DNA of 43,939 bases from Helicobacteraceae bacterium CG2_30_36_10 (lineage in GTDB: Bacteria > Campylobacterota > Campylobacteria > Campylobacterales > Sulfurimonadaceae). The notes under the pieces were generated by a model. That model was not told the DNA's origin. It saw only the letters and a program-made list of their open reading frames with translations, and searched no databases. The translations under genes were made by a program, and so were the position numbers. Position 1 is the stretch's first letter; each line of letters starts with the position of its first letter. Shown here one piece after another: positions 16,169-23,216 of the stretch. The stretch spans positions 1 to 43,939 of the forward strand of contig MNYP01000143.1 in assembly GCA_001873135.1 (NCBI GenBank), in the 5' to 3' direction.

Positions 16169-16244
16169 TGGTGTCCTGTGATGGATTCGAACCATCGGCC
16201 ACATCATTAAAAGTGACGTGCTCTACCAGCTGAGCTAACAAGAC
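16169..16244 (-). tRNA. tRNA-Lys (TTT)
   Basis: The reverse complement folds as a 76-nt tRNA with an encoded CCA. Acceptor arms are GTCTTGT and ACAGGAC, and the anticodon TTT lies in CACTTTTAATG. It is the promoter-proximal gene of the Lys-Glu pair. Confidence 0.96.
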
Positions 16245-16274
16245 TTAAACAAACGTTTTTGTTTGTGGACGGGA

Positions 16275-16303
16275 ATTATAGGCAAATAGTTTTGGTATGT
16301 CAA
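16275..16303 (-). promoter_or_regulatory. Consensus sigma-70 promoter of tRNA-Lys/Glu
   Basis: On the minus strand the perfect hexamers TTGACA (16298-16303) and TATAAT (16275-16280) are separated by exactly 17 bases. They lie about 30 bases upstream of tRNA-Lys. A short inverted repeat, ACAAAC/GTTTGT (16249-16254/16261-16266), sits between promoter and gene at the expected start of transcription. Confidence 0.92.
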
Positions 16304-16554
16304 GAATAATAGCCCTAAATTTATAATGTTTATAAAATTCATCATAAATACTCACAAAATATTGTTTTTTGGTTGAAAAATATATCATATTTAGGTGACG
16401 TCAGGAGAAGTATTTAGCCCATTAACCGGTATAGCAAAGGGACAAATGTAACCTATTTAGACGATGTTAAGAAGAAATTTTAAACTTAGGTAAAACTTAA
16501 TATATAATTAAATATTTTTTAACTAGAATAACTACCTATTTTAAAGGAAACCAA
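16304..16554. other. Intergenic gap before lipoprotein cluster
   Basis: No open frame of note is seen here. It contains an 8-base palindrome TGACGTCA (16396-16403) and an AT-rich segment with TATAAT at 16503-16508, a plausible -10 box for the lipoprotein genes. The hexamer 17 bases upstream (TTAAAC) is a poor -35. An AAAGGAAA ribosome binding site directly precedes the first gene. Confidence 0.45.
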
Positions 16555-17493
16555 ATGCAAAAACTTATTTCGTTGTTTATAGTATCTACTGTAGTTTTAT
16601 TTTTTACCGCTTGCGGGGGTGGTCCAAAAATAGTTATTTCATCCTATACCGCTCCTAAGGAAGCCGCAAAATTAAGTAAAATAGAGACAAAAGATGAGTT
16701 TATATCTAAGGGGGCGTATTTGGCCGTATGGCTGAACCCGGATGTAAAAGGTGCAAAAGAGACTAACTCTAAGTTAAAATCAATGCTAATAGACAGTGTA
16801 AAAGCTAAACTGACAGAGACTAACTTTGTAACAATCGATCCTCTTGGTTCGGATGGTGATGTTGCGCTTAGTATGAAAATTTCAAACTATGAGTATGAAA
16901 ACCTTGGTGAAAAAGTTAGTATGGCACTGGAAGTTACCTTTATTATTTCTCGTGGAAGTGATGAATTTCTAGTTAAAACCTATAGCGATAGAAAAAATCG
17001 CCAATCTAATGACCCAAGTAAGCTGCCAGGTGAGAATGAATTGGCATCGCAGGCTGTATCAAAGGTAGTGAAATATTTTATATCAGATATTTCTCCGCTA
17101 AAAACAAGCCAGCTTCGTGAATTTAAATCTTTACCAAATGAGCTGACTCATGTAGTTTCATATGCACAGCGTAAAAACTATAAGGGTGCTATAAAACTTA
17201 TGGAAAATTATAAAGGTGAAAAAGATTTGAATTATCACTATGATTTGGCTATTTTGTATGAGGCAGAAGCAAGTGTAAATGAGGATATGAAACTTTTAGA
17301 CTCAGCACAAAGCAATTATGAGCAAGCTATGAATTTAGGTGGTTTTAATGATGAGCTTGTGGTGAGTGCAAAGGCAAGATTCGATAATTTTTACGATCTT
17401 TTAAGTAAAACAAAGAAACAAGACAAAGCAAACCAGGCATTAAGAGATGACAGAGATTCCTTAACCGGCAGTTCTGCAAGCGAGTATCAGTAG
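16555..17493 (+). CDS. Uncharacterised lipoprotein with TPR-like C-terminus
   Basis: This 312-residue protein has a lipoprotein signal peptide ending in the lipobox FTAC, with the lipidated Cys near residue 20. The next 140 residues resemble an LpoB/CsgG-like alpha-beta domain: a strand (YLAVWL), a helix with regular leucines, FVTIDPLG, then antiparallel strands. The last 100 residues are helical and look like one or two TPR units (HYDLAILYEAEA, then SAQSNYEQAMNLGG). It probably faces the periplasm from the outer membrane. No enzyme motif is visible. It heads a row of three lipoprotein genes. I recall comparable lipoprotein sets beside an LPP20 gene in Campylobacter and Helicobacter, so a joint envelope role is likely. 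Confidence 0.75.
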   Translation: MQKLISLFIVSTVVLFFTACGGGPKIVISSYTAPKEAAKLSKIETKDEFISKGAYLAVWLNPDVKGAKETNSKLKSMLIDSVKAKLTETNFVTIDPLGSDGDVALSMKISNYEYENLGEKVSMALEVTFIISRGSDEFLVKTYSDRKNRQSNDPSKLPGENELASQAVSKVVKYFISDISPLKTSQLREFKSLPNELTHVVSYAQRKNYKGAIKLMENYKGEKDLNYHYDLAILYEAEASVNEDMKLLDSAQSNYEQAMNLGGFNDELVVSAKARFDNFYDLLSKTKKQDKANQALRDDRDSLTGSSASEYQ

Positions 17494-17510
17494 TAAATAT
17501 TAATAGGTTT

Positions 17511-17542
17511 CAAGAGACAAGTACGGGTACCATTTTCTCTTG
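17511..17542 (+). promoter_or_regulatory. Hairpin between the first two lipoprotein genes
   Basis: CAAGAGA (17511-17517) and TCTCTTG (17536-17542) form a 7-bp outer stem. The interior holds GTAC/GTAC (17521-17524/17527-17530). It lies between the two genes and covers the first in-frame TTG/ATG of the second gene, which supports the downstream start at 17576. Confidence 0.4.
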
Positions 17543-17575
17543 ATGAAACATAAACTTGAATCAAAAGTGAAAAAT

Positions 17576-18916
17576 ATGAAAATAAGTCAAAAATTAGTTA
17601 TAGTTGCAACTGCAATCGCTGCTTTTACAATGACAGGGTGTAATGCGCTACAAGAGGGTCTTGCTTCACAAATGGAAGTTCCAACTTTAGAAAACCAGGC
17701 TAATCGTGTTGCTATTGGTATGACTATAGTAAGAGAAAATAATATTATGGCATTTAAAATGCCAATTTCTGCAGATGCAAAATGGCCGGCGATGGTTGCA
17801 AAAGATATAAATGATACTGAGAAAACATTTATAAACAATGCACTTATGGAAGGCCCTTACTTCTCAACAGTACACTATACAAAACCTATTCAAAGAAAAA
17901 TGCTTGGTAGTGGGGCACTTATGAGTCAGCTAGGCGACTATGGAAATATCACATCACAGCTTTTAGACCAAACAGTCTCTCCTCTAACGTATAGAGCCAT
18001 TCAAAAAATTACTATTTTTTATGGTGACAAGAAACAAAACTGGCCAAATGTGTTTGACTATGACGGTTCACTAAGTAATTTTCTAGAATTTAAAGATGGT
18101 AAAATGCAAGATATAGACTCTCCAACAGGTGATGTTTATAAGACTATCGGTGACGCCGTAATATCTTTAGCTCCGGTAAATATGCAAAAAGATTTAACTT
18201 TAGCAAATGAAGAGATGCTTCAAGGATTTGCAGAAGTTGCAGCGGTTCAGGCAACGAAGGGTGAGTTGGAGACTAAGTTAAAAGTGAATATGGTAAAAAA
18301 TAATGATAAAAAAGAGTATGCTGGTTTTGCTCCGTTAACAGCAGAAGAAAAGCTTGACATTGAGTATGAAATAGCTGCAACAGAAACCATAATCAAAGAA
18401 AAGGAATCAATTGCTAACGAAAAAGAAGCAATCTACTTTGAGTTGTTAGACCAGGCAGTTATTGCACTTGAATCTGATATCAATGTTGATGATGAAAACT
18501 ATGTTAAGTTAGCCAGAAATGTAAATTTAGTAGCTAATGAAATTCAGGTTTCTTCTACTGAAGCATATACTACATTTGGTTTAGCTTTAGGAAATATTGG
18601 GGCAAACAACGTTGTTCTAAAGTTCCCAACAGAACTTGAAAGTTTAGTAGTAGCTAAAGCTTACATTCCATTGAACTTACAGTCTAAGTATGATGAAAGA
18701 GTTGCAAGACTTGTGAAAAATGCAGTCTACCTTTTACCAAATATTTTTATCGGTACATACTATGCTAACAAGCAGTCTAACTTAGCTGAAAAATATGAGA
18801 GTGTTACTAAGATAATTTTACTTGCTTATGAAGTCAAAGCAGAGCAAGAAGCAGAAGCTAAAAAAGCTGCTGATGAAGCCGCAGAAGCTGCAGCAGAAGA
18901 ATCAAAATTGCAGTAA
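17576..18916 (+). CDS. Uncharacterised lipoprotein
   Basis: With the start at 17576 this is a 446-residue lipoprotein. MKISQKL then the hydrophobic VIVATAIAAF lead to the lipobox MTGC, with the Cys at residue 22. Upstream in-frame starts would push the lipobox too far in and lie inside a hairpin. The mature part is mostly helical, with a glutamate-rich coiled-coil stretch (TETIIKEKESIANEKEAIYFE) and a C-terminal Ala/Glu/Lys-rich helix that may be a flexible tail. I do not recognise the family. The gene is 82 bases past the first lipoprotein gene and 40 bases before the LPP20 gene, so the three are probably one transcript. Confidence 0.7.
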   Translation: MKISQKLVIVATAIAAFTMTGCNALQEGLASQMEVPTLENQANRVAIGMTIVRENNIMAFKMPISADAKWPAMVAKDINDTEKTFINNALMEGPYFSTVHYTKPIQRKMLGSGALMSQLGDYGNITSQLLDQTVSPLTYRAIQKITIFYGDKKQNWPNVFDYDGSLSNFLEFKDGKMQDIDSPTGDVYKTIGDAVISLAPVNMQKDLTLANEEMLQGFAEVAAVQATKGELETKLKVNMVKNNDKKEYAGFAPLTAEEKLDIEYEIAATETIIKEKESIANEKEAIYFELLDQAVIALESDINVDDENYVKLARNVNLVANEIQVSSTEAYTTFGLALGNIGANNVVLKFPTELESLVVAKAYIPLNLQSKYDERVARLVKNAVYLLPNIFIGTYYANKQSNLAEKYESVTKIILLAYEVKAEQEAEAKKAADEAAEAAAEESKLQ

Positions 18917-18956
18917 ACGGCAAATAAGACAGTTAAAGAACATTAAAAGGATGCTT

Positions 18957-19967
18957 ATGTATATGAAAACGCTCTTTATTTTTTTAGCGCTAACTTTTTT
19001 TAGCGCATGTGGAGCTTCGGCTTCACCATCAAATCAAAATTCCAGTGTGAGTAACGAATGGATGAATAATTCGCCTTCTGATACTGCTAAATATTTTTAT
19101 GCAGTTGGCTACGGAGCGACTCAAAAAGATGCAAAGAGTGATGCATTAGCAACTATTAGTGCAAAGATTTCTGTAGATGTTGCATCTAACTTCAGTTCTT
19201 CAGTTACTGCAAGTAGACAGAGCGATAATGAAGAGGTACTTTCAACCACAAAAAATGAAGTTGTAAGTAAGAGTAAAAATATTGAATACACTGATGTTAA
19301 AGTTGAAGAGAGTTTCAATGATGGCAAACAGTGGATTCTTTTAGTGGAAGTTGATAGAGCAATTTTAAGTGCAACTTATGAGAGAAAACTTGAAAAAGTT
19401 GACTCTCAGTTAAAAGCAGAATGGGCTATTTTTGAAAAAGCTGGTCTCTTTGAGAAGTTGAAACTTACTCCTACTATTGAAAAGTATTTAAAAGAGACAG
19501 ATACATTTTTTCCTCTTTTACATGCCTTGAATGTGAATTATGATGATTCTAAATATACTAAAAGATATTTAGATTACACAAAAGAGATGAGAAAAGCAAA
19601 AAATGACCTTGTTTTTAAAATAAAAGCAGACAAAAACTCAGAAACTTTAGCTTCATTGATTCGCAGTGAACTCAGTGCCCAAAATGCAACTTTTAGCGAT
19701 AGTAACTATAATGTTTTAATCAGCATTACAACAAAAGCTAAAGAAGGCAAAGTTAATTCTACAAATGAGACGTTTAAAAAACTTACAATTGCCTATAGAA
19801 ATACTGTTATAAAAGCTACAGATAAAAATGGAAATGTTGTTTCCAATGTGGAATATAAAACAAAAGAGGGCTCTTCTGAAGGTTTCCAAGATGCAATTTC
19901 CAGAACTGCAAAATATGAAAAGAAAATATCACAGATTGGGATAATATCTTTTATTACCGGTAACTGA
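18957..19967 (+). CDS. LPP20-family lipoprotein
   Basis: This protein of about 336 residues has a lipoprotein signal peptide (MYMKTLFIFLALTFFSAC). It is followed by an LPP20 domain: YFYAVGYGATQKDAKSDALATISAKISVDV, here cited as the family's Gly-Tyr-Gly strand plus Ala-rich helix near residues 45-75. The start at 18957 is chosen because AAAAGG ends 6 bases before it. The C-terminal half (about 150-336) is charged and not recognised. LPP20 of Helicobacter pylori is an outer-membrane antigen, and FlgP in this window shares the fold. A partial motif (GCATGTGGA, 19005-19013) encodes part of the lipobox. Confidence 0.75.
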   Translation: MYMKTLFIFLALTFFSACGASASPSNQNSSVSNEWMNNSPSDTAKYFYAVGYGATQKDAKSDALATISAKISVDVASNFSSSVTASRQSDNEEVLSTTKNEVVSKSKNIEYTDVKVEESFNDGKQWILLVEVDRAILSATYERKLEKVDSQLKAEWAIFEKAGLFEKLKLTPTIEKYLKETDTFFPLLHALNVNYDDSKYTKRYLDYTKEMRKAKNDLVFKIKADKNSETLASLIRSELSAQNATFSDSNYNVLISITTKAKEGKVNSTNETFKKLTIAYRNTVIKATDKNGNVVSNVEYKTKEGSSEGFQDAISRTAKYEKKISQIGIISFITGN

Positions 19968-19985
19968 TTTAAGTCTATATGATCA

Positions 19986-19997
19986 TTTCCACATGCC
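19986..19997 (-). repeat. GGCATGTGGAAA motif copy after LPP20 gene
   Basis: Exact GGCATGTGGAAA on the minus strand, in the spacer 18 bases past the LPP20 stop. It is unpaired, but a separate terminator hairpin follows at once. Confidence 0.8.
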
Positions 19998-20011
19998 GAG
20001 CCCTCATCATC

Positions 20012-20043
20012 GAAAATAAAGTGAAAATCTTCACTTTATTTTC
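20012..20043. terminator. Terminator hairpin of the lipoprotein cluster
   Basis: GAAAATAAAGTGAA (20012-20025) and TTCACTTTATTTTC (20030-20043) form a perfect 14-bp stem with an AATC loop. The outgoing arm is T-rich. It separates the lipoprotein cluster from the MoxR operon. Confidence 0.8.
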
Positions 20044-20118
20044 TCCCTTCTTCCTCATTTTTACCTATTATTTATTCGACTTTGTTATACTTACAAAAGA
20101 TTAAAAATAGGGTGATGT

Positions 20119-21066
20119 ATGAGCAATAAAATAGCAGAAATAAAAAAAGAAGTGAGTAAGGTTGTCGTTGGTCAAGAGAGAATGATTGACGGTTTATTGA
20201 TTGCACTTTTATGTGAAGGACATATTCTTATAGAGGGTGTTCCCGGACTTGCAAAAACTACAACCGTTAATGCACTGGCAAAGTCTTTAGGACTTAACTT
20301 TAAGCGTGCTCAATTTACTCCGGATCTGCTTCCCTCAGACATACTTGGCGCTGAAATTTATGACCCGCAAAATAACAGTTTTAAAATCAAAAAAGGTCCA
20401 ATCTTTACGAACTTGCTTTTAGCAGATGAGATTAATCGTGCTCCCGCAAAAGTACAATCTGCACTCCTTGAAGTCATGCAGGAAAAACAGGTGACTTTAG
20501 GTGATACGACCTTTAAGTTAGAGCTTCCGTTTTTTGTAATGGCTACGCAAAATCCGGTTGAACAAGAGGGTGTTTACCAACTTCCAGAAGCGCAGCTCGA
20601 TAGATTTATGCTCAAAATTTTAGTTGATTACAACACTAAAGAAGAAGAGCTCGAAATTGCAAGACGTATCTCAAGCGGAGCTTACGAAGAGATTCAAGCA
20701 GTTTTAACGCATGATGAACTGATACAGCTTAAAAAAGAGATTAGAGAGGTTCATATTGATGCTGAGGTTGAAGAGTACATTATAGAACTTGTAAATGCAA
20801 CCAGAAACCCAAGTGAATACGGACTTACTGAATTAGCAGATTTTATCCAGTTTGGCGCTTCTCCGCGTGTGAGTATAGATATGTTTAAAGCTGTAAAAGC
20901 GATGGCGTATTTGAGAGGTAAAGACTTTGTAACGCCTGTGGATGTGGCTTTTATAGCAAAAGAGATTATGCGTCACCGTATTGTTTTAACCTATGAAGCA
21001 GAAGCCGAAGGCATTACAACTGATGAAATTATCCAGAGAGTTTTAGAGACGGTTGTTATTCCCTAA
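20119..21066 (+). CDS. moxR: MoxR-family AAA+ ATPase
   Basis: This 315-residue MoxR AAA+ ATPase has Walker A GVPGLAKTT (40-48), Walker B LLLADEINRAP near residue 100, sensor 1 in FFVMATQNPVEQEG and an arginine region in LPEAQLDRFML. MoxR proteins act as chaperones that load metal cofactors or activate vWA-domain partners. Here it heads an operon of DUF58, vWA and BatD genes, the classic MoxR/Bat (aerotolerance) set. TATACT (20086-20091) preceded by a TG dinucleotide is a plausible extended -10. The stop overlaps the next start by one base (TAATG). Confidence 0.93.
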   Translation: MSNKIAEIKKEVSKVVVGQERMIDGLLIALLCEGHILIEGVPGLAKTTTVNALAKSLGLNFKRAQFTPDLLPSDILGAEIYDPQNNSFKIKKGPIFTNLLLADEINRAPAKVQSALLEVMQEKQVTLGDTTFKLELPFFVMATQNPVEQEGVYQLPEAQLDRFMLKILVDYNTKEEELEIARRISSGAYEEIQAVLTHDELIQLKKEIREVHIDAEVEEYIIELVNATRNPSEYGLTELADFIQFGASPRVSIDMFKAVKAMAYLRGKDFVTPVDVAFIAKEIMRHRIVLTYEAEAEGITTDEIIQRVLETVVIP

Positions 21067-21896
21067 TGAGTAAACTAAAAAAAATCCTCGTTCGTGCAAG
21101 GCGTCAAGTCTTTAGCGAAATGGTCGGCAATAACCCCTCTATTTTTCAAGGTGAAGGCTACGATTTTATAGAGCTTCGTGAGTATATGCCCGGCGATGAC
21201 ATCCGTCATATTGACTGGAACATCACGGCAAAGATGCAAAAACCCTTTATAAAAATCTTTCGTGAAGAGAGAGAGTTAAATGTGGTTGTGACCTCCATAC
21301 TTAATGGAAGTGTGCACTTTGGCTCTAAAAAATTTAAACAAGAGACTATCGCCGAAGTTATCGCACTTCTAAGTTTTTCAACCATAAAAAATGGAGATTT
21401 ACTAAGCTCTTATATTTTTACGCACAAGATGATTTCTCACCTCAAACCTAGCAAAAAAGTAAGTCAAGTTCATAAGAGTGTTGATGAAATCTTAAGTTTT
21501 AACGCCCTCAATCAAAAAGTTGATTTTAAAGTTTTGGCGGACACTCTCTATAAAAGGCTTAAAAGAAAATCGCTTATTATTGTTGTGGGTGATTTCTTTG
21601 AGATTCCAGACTTTGCACTCCTTGCCCGTAAACACGAAGTTGTTGCCATAATTGTGCGAGATTTACTCGAGGAAAAACCTCCTCAAATGGGCTTTTCATC
21701 TTTGGTTGATCCCGAGAGCGGTGCGGTTTTAGAGGGTGATTTTAATGCCTCAAGCGTGCTTTCTTATGCTAAGAAAGTGCAGGCGCATGACCATCAGCTT
21801 TACGATACACTTAGAAAACACCGGATTCGTTTTACAAAAGTTTATACGACAAGTTCGGCGAGTGTTGAGCTTAAACGACTCTTTGAAGGCAGATGA
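21066..21896 (+). CDS. DUF58 domain protein of the MoxR operon
   Basis: This 276-residue DUF58 protein has the family signature EGYDFIELREYMPGDDIRHIDW near residues 31-52, here given as the hallmark Arg-Glu-Tyr-x-Pro-Gly-Asp-Asp. A vWA-like fold follows, with hydrophobic strands (SLIIVVGDFFEIPDF, EVVAIIVRDLLE). DUF58 proteins almost always follow moxR and are thought to be substrates or adaptors of the ATPase. No signal peptide or membrane helix is seen, so it is probably cytosolic. It overlaps both neighbours by a few bases, showing translational coupling. Confidence 0.9.
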   Translation: MSKLKKILVRARRQVFSEMVGNNPSIFQGEGYDFIELREYMPGDDIRHIDWNITAKMQKPFIKIFREERELNVVVTSILNGSVHFGSKKFKQETIAEVIALLSFSTIKNGDLLSSYIFTHKMISHLKPSKKVSQVHKSVDEILSFNALNQKVDFKVLADTLYKRLKRKSLIIVVGDFFEIPDFALLARKHEVVAIIVRDLLEEKPPQMGFSSLVDPESGAVLEGDFNASSVLSYAKKVQAHDHQLYDTLRKHRIRFTKVYTTSSASVELKRLFEGR

Positions 21897-22294
21897 TGCA
21901 AAATATTGACATTCCATTACACGACATAAAATCTATTGTTGCTATTGAGGAGCACTCACTCTACTATTTTTTAGGGCTTGTGAGTTTAGCTCTACTCTTG
22001 GCATGTGGAATTATTTATCTCTTATATGTGTGGTTTAAAAGAAGAAAAGCTTTTAACATTAGAAAAGAGCATATGAAGCTTTTAAATGCAGTGGACTTAA
22101 GTGAGACTAAAAAAGCTGCGTATGCCATCACGGCGTATGGGTCAACCTTTTCAGAAGATTCTCCTCGGCATGTGGAAATGTTTAAAAATTTAACAAGCAG
22201 ACTGGAAGCTTACAAATACAAAAAAAGTGTTGATGCTTTTGATGATGAAACCATCGGCTACATAGAACTCTACAGAGGTATGATTGATGTTTGA
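21893..22294 (+). CDS. Small single-pass membrane protein of the Bat operon
   Basis: This 133-residue protein has one membrane helix (YYFLGLVSLALLLACGIIYLLYVWF, about residues 24-48, quoted in part as LALLLACGIIYLL) and a basic cytosolic side (KRRKAF). A helical C-terminal domain follows. Its position between DUF58 and the first vWA gene is where DUF4381-type proteins occur in other Bat operons, so it is probably an equivalent. Two motif copies lie in this short gene: 22000-22012, read as Leu-Ala-Cys-Gly-Ile inside the membrane helix, and 22167-22178, read as Arg-His-Val-Glu. The start overlaps the DUF58 stop (ATGATG). Confidence 0.75.
   Translation: MMQNIDIPLHDIKSIVAIEEHSLYYFLGLVSLALLLACGIIYLLYVWFKRRKAFNIRKEHMKLLNAVDLSETKKAAYAITAYGSTFSEDSPRHVEMFKNLTSRLEAYKYKKSVDAFDDETIGYIELYRGMIDV
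22000..22012 (+). repeat. GGCATGTGGAA motif copy in membrane helix codons
   Basis: Exact GGCATGTGGAATT, read as Leu-Ala-Cys-Gly-Ile in the transmembrane helix of the small Bat-operon protein. Confidence 0.8.
22167..22178 (+). repeat. GGCATGTGGAA motif copy, second in same gene
   Basis: Exact GGCATGTGGAAA, read as Arg-His-Val-Glu, only 155 bases from the previous copy. Confidence 0.8.
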
Positions 22295-23216
22295 TGGGCT
22301 TTATTTTGAGTTTCCAAAACTTTTGTTTTTGGTTTTTTTCTTTATAGCGTGTGAGTCACTCTGCAAAATGAGACTGCAATCTCTCTATTTTCCTCATACC
22401 CAGCAGTTCGCAAAGTCTAGCATTTCAAGTTCAAAACTGCTTTTTTTGCTCAAATGGCTTGGAATTGTGATGCTTATTTTGGCTTTGATGTCACCGGTAA
22501 AAGATGAGACTTATGAGCTTGAGCCAAAAAACGGGTATGAAATAGCCCTTATTCTAGATGCTTCACAGTCTATGCAGGCAGAGGGTTTTGATACTTCAAA
22601 TGCGAATTTAAACAGATTTGATGTGGTGAAAAGCATTGTCACTGATTTTATCACGCAGCGAAAAAATGACAACATCGGGCTTGTTGTTTTTGGAGAGTAT
22701 TCGTTTATAGCTTCGCCGCTTACCTATGATGAAAATATCTTAAACAGAATCGTCTCACAGCTTCATATTGGAATGGCGGGAAAATATACCGCACTCTATG
22801 AGTCGCTGGCTCAGGGCGTAAACCTGCTGAAGATGACAGAGTCAAACAGCAAGGTCGCCATACTTCTGACTGATGGTTACAGCACAAGAGAGATAGATAA
22901 AGTTCCTTTTGATGTGGCTCTTGACATGGCAAAAAAAGAGGGTATAAAAGTTTACCCAATCGGCATTGGTCTGCCTCATGAGTACAATAGGGCAGTTTTA
23001 CAAGAGATTGCTAAAGAGACTGGCGGAGTCGCTTTTGGAGCTTCAACGGCGAGAGAACTAAAGCAGGTATATGAGCAGATAGACAAACTTGAAAAATCAG
23101 AGATTAAAAATGAGAGTTTTACATACTTAAACTATTACTATGTCTATCCTCTTTTTACGGCACTGATATCTCTGATGTTATATGTTTTTTTAAGAAACAA
23201 AAGGGGGAAAGCATGA
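22287..23216 (+). CDS. batA: vWA-domain membrane protein BatA
   Basis: This 309-residue BatA-type protein has two N-terminal hydrophobic segments (LLFLVFFFIACESL, then LLKWLGIVMLILALMS). A von Willebrand A domain follows, with the metal site motif LDASQSM near residue 92 and the later TD in AILLTDGYSTRE. A last membrane helix sits near residues 280-303. It should sit in the inner membrane with the vWA domain in the periplasm or cytosol, as proposed for Bat proteins, and work with MoxR. The ATG at 22287 is preferred to the TTG directly before it. It overlaps the previous gene by 8 bases and the next by 4 (ATGA). Confidence 0.9.
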   Translation: MFDGLYFEFPKLLFLVFFFIACESLCKMRLQSLYFPHTQQFAKSSISSSKLLFLLKWLGIVMLILALMSPVKDETYELEPKNGYEIALILDASQSMQAEGFDTSNANLNRFDVVKSIVTDFITQRKNDNIGLVVFGEYSFIASPLTYDENILNRIVSQLHIGMAGKYTALYESLAQGVNLLKMTESNSKVAILLTDGYSTREIDKVPFDVALDMAKKEGIKVYPIGIGLPHEYNRAVLQEIAKETGGVAFGASTARELKQVYEQIDKLEKSEIKNESFTYLNYYYVYPLFTALISLMLYVFLRNKRGKA

